Shown: positions 28,871 through 37,531, numbered from the stretch's first letter. The stretch is DNA of 43,796 nucleotides from Mycobacterium szulgai (GCF_002116635.1 NZ_LQPW01000110.1:1-43796); one strand, 5' to 3'. The notes: generated from the sequence alone by a model not told the origin. A program made the numbers and translations.

Positions 28871-29983
28871 TTGTCCTACGAGAGCACAGCGCAGCCCATC
28901 AAGATCGGTTACCTCTTCGACTTCCTGCTCCCGGAGTTCTATCCGCAGGAGATGCGTGAGGACCTGACTAGGCCGTTTGACCTGGTGTTCGCCGACGGAA
29001 TGAGCCTGGGTGTCATCGACCGGCCGGTGGAAATCGTCTACCGCGAGGTGGAGGGTCTGCCCAAGGGCACCGTCAAGGCGGTCATCGATGCCTACGGCGA
29101 ACTTGTCGACGAGGGTTGCCTGGTGGTGTTCGGGCCGCACATCAGCGAGAACGCGGTACCGCTGCGGGAGGCGATCGAGGAGCGCTTCCGGGTGCCGGCG
29201 ATCAACGTCTGCGGCAGCGACGACTGGCTGGGGGAGTGGACCTTCGCGTTTCCGCAGGGATCGATGACCGACGAGCCGATCTTCTGGGCCGACCTGCTTG
29301 CCAAGGGCGGCCACGAGCAAGTCGGCGTACTGGTGGAGAAGTCGCTGGTCGGTGAGAGTTATCTGAAGAACTTTCGAAACGCCGCCCGGCGCAAGGGGAT
29401 TCGTATCGTCGCCGAAGCTCAGGTGGCCCAGACCGCGCAGGACGTCGGCGAGGCGATTCGCACGCTGCACGAGGCAAAGCCCAGCGCCCTCGTCCATTGC
29501 GGTTTCGGCTTCGGCATCGTATTCATCAATCCGGCTCTGGCAGAGCTGAATTGGGACCCGCCGCGGTTCACCAGCACCGCGTTTCAGAACGCCTGGATCA
29601 ATCCGATCATGTGGCAGGCCTTCATGGGCTGGACCGGCATCGACCAGTACGACGAGGGCAACGGCGTGGGGCAAGCGTTCCTGGACCAGTTCGAGCAGGC
29701 CTACGGCCGGCGCCCGCAGTATTGCGTGCCGGTGGTCAATCGCGATGTCGCCACCACCTTGCTGCACGCCTTCGCCGACGCGCATCCGTTGAGCCCCCGC
29801 GGGGTGAAGGAGGCGCTGGAGCGGGTGAAGATGCTGCCGGCCGCATCCGGTGCGCCCGGTACCCGGGTGTCACTGGGCAAGTGGACCCGGCGGGCCTGGA
29901 TGGGGGCGGGCTACCTGGTGGCCCGCCGCCTGGATGCCGACGGCGTCAACTCCCATCTCGTGGACCGGTTCGGTGAGGGGTAA
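28871..29983 (+). CDS. Periplasmic-binding-protein-like (amide/branched-chain amino acid type) protein without signal peptide
   Basis: The 370-residue protein belongs to the type I periplasmic binding fold of the LivK/AmiC/urea-binding group (IKIGYLFDF...; DEGCLVVFGPHISENAVPLREA; AINVCGSDD; EQVGVLVEKSLVGESYLKNF). Unlike transport proteins it has no signal peptide or lipobox: the ligand fold begins at about residue 10. The TTG start has GGAGGG seven bases upstream, and no longer N-terminus is available. No permease or ATPase of an ABC importer is nearby. It is the first gene of a tight operon (3 bases to AveC) with SDR, ALDH and P450, so an intracellular sensing or carrier role is more likely than uptake. 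The function is unknown. Confidence 0.85.
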   Translation: MSYESTAQPIKIGYLFDFLLPEFYPQEMREDLTRPFDLVFADGMSLGVIDRPVEIVYREVEGLPKGTVKAVIDAYGELVDEGCLVVFGPHISENAVPLREAIEERFRVPAINVCGSDDWLGEWTFAFPQGSMTDEPIFWADLLAKGGHEQVGVLVEKSLVGESYLKNFRNAARRKGIRIVAEAQVAQTAQDVGEAIRTLHEAKPSALVHCGFGFGIVFINPALAELNWDPPRFTSTAFQNAWINPIMWQAFMGWTGIDQYDEGNGVGQAFLDQFEQAYGRRPQYCVPVVNRDVATTLLHAFADAHPLSPRGVKEALERVKMLPAASGAPGTRVSLGKWTRRAWMGAGYLVARRLDADGVNSHLVDRFGEG

Positions 29984-29986
29984 CCC

Positions 29987-31111
29987 ATGACGGCAACCCA
30001 GCGGACGTCGTCGGAAATCGCGACGCCCACCGAGCACAAGGGGACGTCCGTCAGGGCCGCGATATGGCTTGCGCTCGCCGTCGCGGTCCTTGGCGTCATC
30101 GCCTACTACGCCCGCAAAGGGGCCGTCTCCGACCGGATTCGCAACCCGGAAGTCACCGGCGCACCGCGCCCGGTAGAGCCGCTGTTCGGCTACCAGCACT
30201 GGCTGGACCTGTTCCAGATCTTCACGATCATCTCGATGTCCCTCATCATCGCCGTCTACGTGGTGGCCTGGCGCCGGCACGGCGCGCATCCCGTGCTGCT
30301 GATGGGCATCGTCACCACGCTGATCGTCTGGCAGGACCCGATCATGAACTGGTCGCCCTACGCCGTGTACAACCCACAGTTGTGGCACTGGCCTGAGGAC
30401 TGGCCGCTGGTGTCGCTGTCGCCCACGGTGGAGCCGTTCCTGGTGATCGGGTACATCATGTTCTACCTCGGCCCCTACTTCCCGGCGATCTGGATACTGC
30501 GAAAGATCCAGGCGCGCAGGCCCGTTGACGCGTTCGTCTGGCGCCACCCGCTGATCTGCCTGGCTTTGATCATCCTGCCGCTGGGCATTCTCATCGACGC
30601 CATGCTGGAGATGACGTTGGTGCGCACCGGCTTTTACATCTACTCCCAGGTCATTCCATTCGGGTCGGTCTTCGCCGGCCAGACCTACCAGTTCCCGTTC
30701 ATCTGGGAAACCGTGATGGTGACCTTCGTGATGATCCCGGCGGGGGTGCTGCTGTACCGCGACGACACCGGCCGCACAGTGGCCGAGAAGCTGGCCCAGC
30801 GGGTGCGCATCTTCCCGCGCCGCCCGGCCCTGGGCATGTTCGTGGTGATGTTCGTCCTGATCAACCTCGCGTATTTCGCATACGGCACCGGCTTCGCGAT
30901 CATCAAGTGGACTCGGACGGCAACCTCGGTGGCCTGCGCGTGGCCGTACCCGGAGGCCAAAGTGTATGACCCGCAAGGTTTCTACCAGAGCAATGGCCAA
31001 ACCGGGCCTTACTCGGTAGGCATCTGGTCAACCTGGATGAGCGCGCAGCCAGACGGACGCCCGAACGTCCAGCTGGGCGCGAACAGCACTAGGTGCGCAC
31101 CCAACCCATGA
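29987..31111 (+). CDS. AveC-family (spirocyclase-like) integral membrane protein
   Basis: The 374-residue membrane protein has about seven to eight hydrophobic segments: 26-44 (IWLALAVAVLGVIAYYA), 70-90, 97-115, 145-165, 185-205, 235-255 and 280-300. Sequences such as WQDPIMNWSPYAVYNPQLWH and YGTGFAIIKW recall the mycobacterial 'spirocyclase AveC family'. AveC itself forms the spiroketal of avermectin, but most actinobacterial relatives lie beside P450s and dehydrogenases and have no assigned reaction. The stop overlaps the start of the next SDR by four bases (ATGA). There is no polyketide synthase here, so a spiroketal product is unlikely. The family call is from memory and was not checked by search. 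Confidence 0.8.
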   Translation: MTATQRTSSEIATPTEHKGTSVRAAIWLALAVAVLGVIAYYARKGAVSDRIRNPEVTGAPRPVEPLFGYQHWLDLFQIFTIISMSLIIAVYVVAWRRHGAHPVLLMGIVTTLIVWQDPIMNWSPYAVYNPQLWHWPEDWPLVSLSPTVEPFLVIGYIMFYLGPYFPAIWILRKIQARRPVDAFVWRHPLICLALIILPLGILIDAMLEMTLVRTGFYIYSQVIPFGSVFAGQTYQFPFIWETVMVTFVMIPAGVLLYRDDTGRTVAEKLAQRVRIFPRRPALGMFVVMFVLINLAYFAYGTGFAIIKWTRTATSVACAWPYPEAKVYDPQGFYQSNGQTGPYSVGIWSTWMSAQPDGRPNVQLGANSTRCAPNP

Positions 31112-31995
31112 GCCAGGCCCGCAGCATCGTAATCACCGGCGCATCGCGCGGGCTGGGGCTGGCGTCGGCGACGCGGCTGTACCAGCAAGGCTGGCACGTG
31201 GTGGCGGCCATGCGCTCACCCGAATCCGGGCTTGCCCGGCTGCGCTCGAAAACCGGCGCCGCCGAGGATGATCCGCGGCTGGTCGCCGTTGCGCTGGACC
31301 TCACCGACGCCGCCTCGGTGACGGCGGCCGCGAAAGCCATCGAAGAGGCCGTCGGCGCCCCGTATGCACTGGTGCACAACGCGGGCATCTCGGCTGCCGG
31401 AACCCTGGAAGAGACACCGATGGACCTGTGGGAGCAGATGTTTGCCACCAGCGTCTTCGGGCCGGTGCGTCTGACCCAGGCGTTGCTGCCCGGCATGCGC
31501 GCCGCGGGGCGGGGCCGCATCGTGGTGATCTCCAGTCAGGGCGGGGTGCGCGGCATGCCGGAGACGGCGGCCTATTCGGCCGCCAAGGGTGCGCTGGAAC
31601 GGTGGGCCGAATCGCTGGCCGGTGAGGTGGCGCCATTCGGGCTCGGGGTGACGGTCGTGGTCACCGGAACGTTCGACACCGACATCATCACCGACGCAGG
31701 GACCTCGGACCTGCGAGACTTCTCCGGGCCGTATGCCGAGTTGCACAGCCGGGTCGACCGCCGGGGCCGTTTCGCGATGCGCTTCGCCGCGTCACCCGAG
31801 CGCTTCGCCCGGCGCCTGGCCAAGGTCGTCGACGACGACGCGCCCTATGCCCGCCACGCCGTCGGACCTGATGCGCGCATGTTGCTTATTGCCAACCGGC
31901 TACTTTCCAGTAAGGCTCTCCATAGGGTGACCCGTCTGGCGATGGGCATTCCGGGTCCCGGCGCTTTGACCAGCGCATTATTGAAGGAGAGCTGA
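31108..31995 (+). CDS. Short-chain dehydrogenase/reductase
   Basis: The 295-residue classical SDR has TGASRGLG (residues 10-17), the NAG strand (VHNAGIS), catalytic Ser in ISSQGG and YSAAK. The ATG at 31108 is preferred because it gives the ATGA overlap with the AveC gene; a GTG at 31093 would add five residues. It probably oxidises a secondary or primary alcohol, or reduces a carbonyl, in the pathway of its operon (AveC, ALDH, P450). A GGAGAG ribosome site for the aldehyde dehydrogenase lies across its stop. The substrate cannot be told from sequence. Confidence 0.9.
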   Translation: MSQARSIVITGASRGLGLASATRLYQQGWHVVAAMRSPESGLARLRSKTGAAEDDPRLVAVALDLTDAASVTAAAKAIEEAVGAPYALVHNAGISAAGTLEETPMDLWEQMFATSVFGPVRLTQALLPGMRAAGRGRIVVISSQGGVRGMPETAAYSAAKGALERWAESLAGEVAPFGLGVTVVVTGTFDTDIITDAGTSDLRDFSGPYAELHSRVDRRGRFAMRFAASPERFARRLAKVVDDDAPYARHAVGPDARMLLIANRLLSSKALHRVTRLAMGIPGPGALTSALLKES

Positions 31996-32001
31996 ACAAA
32001 C

Positions 32002-33486
32002 ATGGCTGACACTGTAAAGGTCCGGTTCGAGCCGAGGATGATGATCGACGGCAAGCTGGTCGACGGCCAGGCCGGCACTTTCACCAACATCAACCCGGCG
32101 ACCGAGGAGACGCTGGGTGAGGTAGCCGACGCGTCCAAGGACGACATGCACCGGGCGATCGATGCCGCCCGCCGCGCCTTCGACGAGACCGACTGGTCCA
32201 CCAATCGTGAACTGCGCAAGCGCTGCCTGCTGCAATTGCACCACGCCATCGACACCGAACGCGAAGAGCTGCGCGAGGAGCTCATCCTCGAGGTCGGCGC
32301 GCCGCGCGCGATCACCTTCGGTCCCCAGTTGGATGCGCCGCTGGAAGACGGGCTGCGCTACCCGGCCAGGCTGATCGACGAGTACGCCTGGGAAACCGAC
32401 CTGGGCGACAAGGTGATCAGCCTCACCGGCACGCTGACCACCCGCAAGGTGTGGCGGGAACCGGTCGGCGTGGTCGGCGCGATCGTGCCGTGGAACTTCC
32501 CGTTCGAGGTCACCATCAACAAGATCGGTCAGGCCCTGGCCACCGGCAACACCGTGGTCCTCAAGCCGGCCCCGGACACCCCGTTCAACGCCACCCGGCT
32601 GGGCCGGCTGATCGCCGAAAAGACCGACATCCCAGCGGGTGTCGTCAACGTCGTCACCGCGTCGGATCACCTGGTGGGCGAGGAGCTGACGCTTTCGCCG
32701 AAGGTCGACCTGATCTCGTTCACCGGATCCACCGCGGTCGGCCAGCGGATTATGGAAAAAGGCGCGCAAACCATGAAGCGGCTGTTCCTGGAGCTGGGCG
32801 GCAAATCGGCGACCATCGTCCTGGAGGACGCCGACTTCGGGCTGGCGTGTGCAATCGGCATCGCGCCCTGTATGCACGCCGGGCAGGGTTGCGCAAACCC
32901 GACGCGCATGCTGCTGCCACGGTCCCGCTACGACGAGGGTGTGGCGATCCTCAAGAGCATCTACGAGAACGTGACCTGCGGCGACCCGCAGGATCCCGGA
33001 ACCCTTTGCGGCCCAGTGATTTCCGATAAGCAGCGCCAGCGGGTGCTCGGTTATATCCGCAAGGGCGTCGAAGAGGGCGCCACCGCACTGGTCGGCGGAC
33101 CCGACGCCGAAACCGGCTTCGACAAGGGATTCTTCGTGCGACCAACGCTTTTCGTCGACGTCGACAACTCCATGACGATCGCCCAGGAGGAGATCTTCGG
33201 GCCGGTGCTGGTCGTGATTCCGTTCGACGACGAGGAGGATGCGATCCGGATCGCCAACGACAGCAGGTATGGCTTGGCCGGCAACGTGATGTCGGGTTCG
33301 CTGGAGCGTTCGCTGTCGGTGGCCCGCCGGATCCGGGCCGGCTTCATGGGCGTCAACGGCGGCGCTCCGTATGGCGCCGACACACCGTTCGGCGGGTACA
33401 AGTACAGCGGGGTGGGACGCCAGAACGGGGTGGCCGGCTTCGATCAGTACACCGAGATCAAGTCGGTGGCCTACCCAGCTGGGTAA
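32002..33486 (+). CDS. NAD(P)-dependent aldehyde dehydrogenase
   Basis: The 494-residue enzyme has the complete ALDH active site: PWNFP, the cofactor loop FTGSTAVG, general-base Glu in LELGGKS and nucleophile Cys in HAGQGCANPTR, plus the EEIFGPVL signature. It converts an aldehyde to a carboxylic acid with NAD(P)+. It starts six bases after the SDR and is followed 14 bases later by the P450 gene, so an alcohol-to-acid sequence of steps is encoded in order. The length is normal and no defects are seen. Confidence 0.95.
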   Translation: MADTVKVRFEPRMMIDGKLVDGQAGTFTNINPATEETLGEVADASKDDMHRAIDAARRAFDETDWSTNRELRKRCLLQLHHAIDTEREELREELILEVGAPRAITFGPQLDAPLEDGLRYPARLIDEYAWETDLGDKVISLTGTLTTRKVWREPVGVVGAIVPWNFPFEVTINKIGQALATGNTVVLKPAPDTPFNATRLGRLIAEKTDIPAGVVNVVTASDHLVGEELTLSPKVDLISFTGSTAVGQRIMEKGAQTMKRLFLELGGKSATIVLEDADFGLACAIGIAPCMHAGQGCANPTRMLLPRSRYDEGVAILKSIYENVTCGDPQDPGTLCGPVISDKQRQRVLGYIRKGVEEGATALVGGPDAETGFDKGFFVRPTLFVDVDNSMTIAQEEIFGPVLVVIPFDDEEDAIRIANDSRYGLAGNVMSGSLERSLSVARRIRAGFMGVNGGAPYGADTPFGGYKYSGVGRQNGVAGFDQYTEIKSVAYPAG

Positions 33487-33500
33487 CGAAGGGGACATGC

Positions 33501-34718
33501 GTGCAGCTGTTCGATGATCTGGAGGATTTCGGCGCCTTTGACGACGTGGTATCCGGTGACGTTCGCGATCCCTACGCCGAGTTGGCCCGGTTGCGGCGCG
33601 AGGAACCCGTGCAGCGAATCGACTTCTCGGTTCTGCCGCATGAGGAGTCCAAACCTGTCTTCATCGTCTATCGGCATGAAGAGGTCCAGCAGATGCTGCG
33701 CGACCACGAGACCTTCTCGTCGGCGATCATCATCGACGCATTCGGCGACGTGCTGGGCCGTCACGTCATGCTCGGCATGGATGAGCCCGAGCACGGCCGG
33801 CACCGCGCATTGGTGTCAAAGGCGTTCTCGCAGAAAGCCTTAGCCCGTTGGGAGCACGAACTGGTCGGCAAGGTCGGTAACGAGCTGATCGACCAGTTCG
33901 GCCCCCGCGGCAGCGCCGATCTGGTCAAAGAGTTCACCTTTCCCTATCCGACGCAGATCATTGCGGGGCTGCTGGGTCTGCCGCGGGAGGACTATCCGCA
34001 GTTTCAGCGCTGGTCGATCTCGCTGCTGAGTTTCACCATCAACCCCGAACGCGGGCGCGCCGCATCCCGGGCATTGCAGGAATACTTCACCCCGATCCTC
34101 GCCGCGCGCCGCGCGGCGCCGCGTGACGATCTGATCAGCGGTCTGGCTCAGGCCGAGATCGATGGTGAGCGGCTGTCCGATGAGGAGATCTTCTCGTTCC
34201 TGCGGCTGTTGCTGCCGGCCGGCGTGGAAACCACCTACCGCTCATTGGGCAACATGTTGTTTGGATTGCTCAGCGACACGACCCAATTCGATGCGGTCCG
34301 GGATGACCGCACGCTGCTGCCGCAGGCGATCGAGGAAGCGGTGCGCTGGGAACCGCCGCTCTTGACGATCACTCGCGTCGCCACCCGCGACACCGAACTG
34401 GCCGGAGTGCCCATTCCGGCCGGTTCGTCGGTGATGCCGATGCTGGGGTCTGCCAACCGGCAGGAGGATCGCTATCCCGACCCGGACCGCTTCGACATCT
34501 TCCGCTCGGCCAGAGCGCATATCGGCTTCGGTCATGGTGTGCATGTCTGTCTGGGAATGCATCTGGCCCGGCTGGAGATGCGAGTCGCGCTCAATCTGCT
34601 GTTCGACCGGCTGCCCAACCTGCGGCTGGATCCCGAGGCCGACGACCCGCACATCCGCGGCCAGGTTTTCCGCTCACCGACTTCGCTACCGGTCCTGTTC
34701 GACAGCACGGCCGGTTAG
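33501..34718 (+). CDS. Cytochrome P450
   Basis: The 405-residue soluble bacterial P450 has the oxygen-activation helix AGVETTYRSL, the ExxR motif in EEAVRWEPP and the heme loop FGHGVHVCLG with Cys350 as iron ligand. It starts at a GTG with GAAGGGG upstream and is the last gene of the operon begun by the binding-protein-like gene. No ferredoxin or reductase gene is near, so electrons must come from general partners. By context it may hydroxylate an alkyl, terpene or steroid carbon that is then oxidised by the SDR/ALDH. The CYP family number is not recognised. Confidence 0.95.
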   Translation: MQLFDDLEDFGAFDDVVSGDVRDPYAELARLRREEPVQRIDFSVLPHEESKPVFIVYRHEEVQQMLRDHETFSSAIIIDAFGDVLGRHVMLGMDEPEHGRHRALVSKAFSQKALARWEHELVGKVGNELIDQFGPRGSADLVKEFTFPYPTQIIAGLLGLPREDYPQFQRWSISLLSFTINPERGRAASRALQEYFTPILAARRAAPRDDLISGLAQAEIDGERLSDEEIFSFLRLLLPAGVETTYRSLGNMLFGLLSDTTQFDAVRDDRTLLPQAIEEAVRWEPPLLTITRVATRDTELAGVPIPAGSSVMPMLGSANRQEDRYPDPDRFDIFRSARAHIGFGHGVHVCLGMHLARLEMRVALNLLFDRLPNLRLDPEADDPHIRGQVFRSPTSLPVLFDSTAG

Positions 34719-34737
34719 AAAATTTTCTTGGCGCAGG

Positions 34738-34764
34738 TGTCCTTATGGCGCCGTCGCAACCGTC
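34738..34764 (+). promoter_or_regulatory. Possible ECF-type promoter before the DGPF/sigma operon
   Basis: TGTCCT (34738-34743) and CGTC (34761-34764) are separated by 17 bases. ECF42 promoters are described with TGTCGA at -35 and CGA/TC at -10, so this is a partial match. It lies 55 bases before the DGPF gene and would give autoregulation by the sigma factor encoded next. Confidence 0.4.
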
Positions 34765-34818
34765 CTTAAGGTGAGATTTGGGAATCGCCCGGATCGCAAT
34801 GGTCACAGGAGGATCACC

Positions 34819-35166
34819 ATGCCGCAATATGCCGCACTCACCTACACCAGGGACGTCGATTGGTCGGACCCCGAGCAAGCCGACGACATGGCCGCATACA
34901 TGAAGTTCGGCCAGGATCATGCCGCCGCGATCCGCGGCGGGGCGGCGCTGTACCCGACGAGCACCGCGACAACCGTCCGGGTCACCGGTGCGCGCGGCGG
35001 CGACGTCGTCACCAGCGATGGCCCTTACGCGGAGACCAAGGAGGCGTTGACTGGCTTCTACCTGATCGAGGCCACCGATCTGGACGAGGCATTGCGTATC
35101 GCCGCCGAAATTCCCGCCGCCTGGGACGGTGCCGTCGAGGTCCGTCCGATCATCGATTTCGGCTGA
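34819..35166 (+). CDS. DGPF/YCII-domain protein
   Basis: The 115-residue protein starts MPQYAALTYTRDVDWSDPEQ behind a strong AGGAGG site. It is a one-domain YCII-related protein of the DGPF group (here SDGPYAETKEALTGFYLIEA, carrying the DGPF-like SDGPYAETKE signature). Genes of this group sit next to ECF42 sigma factors in many actinobacteria, and the sigma factor follows here after 23 bases. DGPF proteins are thought to be part of the response; their activity is unknown. No membrane segment is seen. Confidence 0.88.
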   Translation: MPQYAALTYTRDVDWSDPEQADDMAAYMKFGQDHAAAIRGGAALYPTSTATTVRVTGARGGDVVTSDGPYAETKEALTGFYLIEATDLDEALRIAAEIPAAWDGAVEVRPIIDFG

Positions 35167-35189
35167 CGGCAGCCGGCCAGCGCGGGCGG

Positions 35190-36428
35190 ATGTTTCGGTC
35201 GATGGACGCGGACTCCGCACTCGCCGAGACCGTCCGCATGGAGGGGACCCGCATCCTGGCGACCCTGGTGCGGACGGTCGGGTCGCTGCAACTCGCCGAG
35301 GACGCGGTTCAGGAAGCCGCGCTGCGCGCGCTGCGCGACTGGCCCAGCAACGGTGTGCCCGACGAGCCGCGCGCCTGGCTCACGGTGACCGCGCGCCGGG
35401 TCGCGATCGATTTGCTGCGCCGCGAGGGTGCTCGCGCACAAAAGGAGCGTGCCAGCGTGGAACTCGCGATCCCCGACCCGTCGCCCGACGGTGCGGTGGC
35501 CGACGACCGGCTGCGGCTGATCTTCACCTGCTGTCACCCGTCGCTGGGGCTGGAGGCGCAGGTATCCCTTGCGCTACGCACATTGTGCGGCCTGTCGCCG
35601 GCGCAGATCGCGGCGGTGCTGCTCACCAGCGAGGCGGCGGTTGCCAAGCGCCTGACCCGAACTCGGCAGAAAATTGCTCGCGCCGGCATCCCCTACCGCG
35701 TACCGGCCGACGAAGACCTGCCGGCGCGGGTTGCGGCGGTTTGTGCGGTGGTGCATGCGTCGTACACGCTCGCACACAGCCCATCCGGGGGCGACCGGCT
35801 CATCGATGTCGACGGCGCCCGGGAGGCGCTGCGCCTGGCGCGCCTGGTGCACGAGCTCATGCCCGATGAACCGGCCACGATGGCAGTGCTGGCGCTGCTG
35901 CTGCTGACCGAGTCCCGCCGACCCGCCCGGCTCACCGGCGACGGAGATCCGGTACCGCTTTCCGAACAGGACCGCTCGCTGTGGGACGCGGACGCGATCG
36001 AGGAGGCGCTGCGGCTGCTCGACGAATCGCTGCGCCGCACCGGCACCGTTGCCGATCCGTACCAGCTGCAGGCTGCGATCGCGGCCGAACATGCCCGCGC
36101 CGCGTCCTACCAGGTGACCGATTGGGCCGAGATCGTCCGGCTGTACGACCTGTTGCTGTCGGTACAACCGAGCCCGCCCGCTGCGCTGGCTCGCGCGGTC
36201 GCCGTCGCCGAATCCGAAGGCGCTGCAGCGGGATTGCGTGCGCTTGACCAACTCGCACCCGACCAGCGGTGGCACGCCGTGCGCGGTGAACTGTTGGCTC
36301 GTGGAGGCGACATCGCCGCGGCAGTCAGGGCGACGCGGGCCTCGCTCACCGATTCGGTCACCGCACCAGAACGACGACACCGCGAACGGCGCATCGCCGA
36401 ATGGTTGGCACAGCAAGGTGGGCAGTGA
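35190..36428 (+). CDS. ECF-family RNA polymerase sigma factor, ECF42-like with C-terminal TPR-type extension
   Basis: The 412-residue protein has sigma region 2 at about 10-75 (AEDAVQEAALRALRDWP; RAWLTVTARRVAIDLLRRE) and region 4 at about 115-165 (LCGLSPAQIAAVLLTSEAAVAKRL). A ~230-residue helical C-terminus (DUF6596/TPR-like) follows, which is the hallmark of the ECF42 group. No anti-sigma gene is visible; in this group the extension itself is needed for activity. It is encoded between the DGPF protein and an SRPBCC protein (1-base gap), so the three form one unit. The start is taken at ATG 35190; ATG 35202 is also possible. Confidence 0.92.
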   Translation: MFRSMDADSALAETVRMEGTRILATLVRTVGSLQLAEDAVQEAALRALRDWPSNGVPDEPRAWLTVTARRVAIDLLRREGARAQKERASVELAIPDPSPDGAVADDRLRLIFTCCHPSLGLEAQVSLALRTLCGLSPAQIAAVLLTSEAAVAKRLTRTRQKIARAGIPYRVPADEDLPARVAAVCAVVHASYTLAHSPSGGDRLIDVDGAREALRLARLVHELMPDEPATMAVLALLLLTESRRPARLTGDGDPVPLSEQDRSLWDADAIEEALRLLDESLRRTGTVADPYQLQAAIAAEHARAASYQVTDWAEIVRLYDLLLSVQPSPPAALARAVAVAESEGAAAGLRALDQLAPDQRWHAVRGELLARGGDIAAAVRATRASLTDSVTAPERRHRERRIAEWLAQQGGQ

Positions 36429-36429
36429 G

Positions 36430-36876
36430 ATGACGACGGTGGATGTCGTGAGCGACATCGTGATTGACCGGCCGCGCCACCACGTCGCCGGATATTCGAG
36501 CGATCCGGACAACGCCACCGCGTGGTATGTGAATATCAAAGCGGGGCAATGGAAATCACCCAGGCCCGCGCGGGTGGGCTCGCGGTTCGCCTTCGTCGCC
36601 AGGTTCCTCGGACGTGAGCTCAGCTACACCTATGAAGTGCTGGACCTACAGCCGGATACGCGGTTTGTGATGCGTACGACGGATGGGCCGTTCCCGATGG
36701 AAACCACCTATCTCTGGGAGGACGGACCGAATGGCGCGACGAAAATGACGCTGCGCAACCGCGGTGCGCCTTCGGGTTTCACCGCAATTGCGGCTCCGGT
36801 GTTGGCCAAGGCGATAAAGCGCGCCAATGTCAAGGATCTCGTCCGGCTCAAGGCGATCCTCGAAGCCGCCGATTAG
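36430..36876 (+). CDS. SRPBCC (START-like) family protein
   Basis: The 148-residue protein is collinear with polyketide cyclase/dehydrase-type SRPBCC proteins: DIVIDRPRHHVAGYSSDPDN at the start, the beta-strand region LSYTYEVLDLQPDTRFVMRT, and a long C-terminal helix (APVLAKAIKRANVKDLVRLK). These domains bind hydrophobic ligands in a deep cavity. It starts one base after the sigma factor stop and so belongs to the DGPF-ECF42 operon. The ligand is unknown. Confidence 0.87.
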   Translation: MTTVDVVSDIVIDRPRHHVAGYSSDPDNATAWYVNIKAGQWKSPRPARVGSRFAFVARFLGRELSYTYEVLDLQPDTRFVMRTTDGPFPMETTYLWEDGPNGATKMTLRNRGAPSGFTAIAAPVLAKAIKRANVKDLVRLKAILEAAD

Positions 36877-36938
36877 CCGCCGGCTGCCCGCCGGCTAAGA
36901 CCCGCCAGGGCCTGTGCGACCCTGCCACCTTCCTGTGA

Positions 36939-36955
36939 ACACCATTGACAGGTGT
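36939..36955. promoter_or_regulatory. Inverted repeat ACACC-N7-GGTGT before the small membrane protein gene
   Basis: The perfect five-base arms flank ATTGACA, whose TTGACA resembles a -35 box, in the 164-bp gap before the gene at 37041. No good -10 follows at 17 bases. It may be an operator over a promoter; the evidence is weak. Confidence 0.25.
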
Positions 36956-37040
36956 GTAGTCACCGTTTTCGGGGAATGCGCGATCGGGGACTGCCTTTTC
37001 AGGGGGCCCCTTCAGGACCCCTCAGGGAAGGAAGCGGCTG

Positions 37041-37520
37041 ATGTTGTTGACGGGCGACTCAGGAAGCCACGGTGAGTGGATGGGCGAGGTGGAGCACTTC
37101 GTCGACCACGCGCTGCGTAACGTCTCGCACGGCCGGTTCGAACGGTCGCTGTCGGGGCTGACGGCGTTCGCTGCGCTGGTGACGACCGCCGAGATCTATC
37201 TGGAGCATTACCGCGCCAGCTTCGGCAACAAGTTGATGTGGAGTCCCATCGTGGTCACCCCGCCGGTCGTGGTCGCCGGTGTCGCCGGCGTGTTCTCCCG
37301 GCGCTGGGCCAAGCGTTGGCTGCCCGCCACCTCGGCGATTTATGCGGCCAACGGGTTGCTTGGCCAATACCTGCATGCACGCGGGGTGAGCCGCAGGCCC
37401 GGCGGCTGGAAGTTGGCCAGCTACAACGTGCCGATGGGTCCACCGATCGCCGCTCCGGGCCTGATGAGCATCGTGGGCTTAATGGGCCTACTGGCCGCGG
37501 TCCTGCGCCGCGAGAAGTAG
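37041..37520 (+). CDS. Small membrane protein of unknown function
   Basis: The 159-residue product has about four hydrophobic segments: around 42-55 (SGLTAFAALVTTAEIYL), 68-85 (IVVTPPVVVAGVAGVF), 95-110 (ATSAIYAANGLLGQYL) and 135-155 (APGLMSIVGLMGLLAAVL). A GGAAGGAAG ribosome site precedes the ATG. It lies 11 bases before the gluconate-dehydrogenase-subunit-3-like gene and is probably the first gene of a three-gene operon with the GMC oxidoreductase. It could anchor that enzyme at the membrane or pass electrons on, but no heme-binding His pair or CxxCH motif is seen. Confidence 0.75.
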   Translation: MLLTGDSGSHGEWMGEVEHFVDHALRNVSHGRFERSLSGLTAFAALVTTAEIYLEHYRASFGNKLMWSPIVVTPPVVVAGVAGVFSRRWAKRWLPATSAIYAANGLLGQYLHARGVSRRPGGWKLASYNVPMGPPIAAPGLMSIVGLMGLLAAVLRREK

Positions 37521-37531
37521 TTAGGTTCGCG

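Noticed and set aside
29987..31111. Reading the AveC-family gene as part of a macrolide or spiroketal biosynthesis cluster
   Set aside because: No polyketide synthase, acyl carrier protein or glycosyltransferase is nearby; the neighbours are catabolic oxidoreductases.
34773..34790. GAGATTTGGGAAT before the DGPF gene as a further TetR operator
   Set aside because: Only ATTTGG is shared and no dyad is formed around it.
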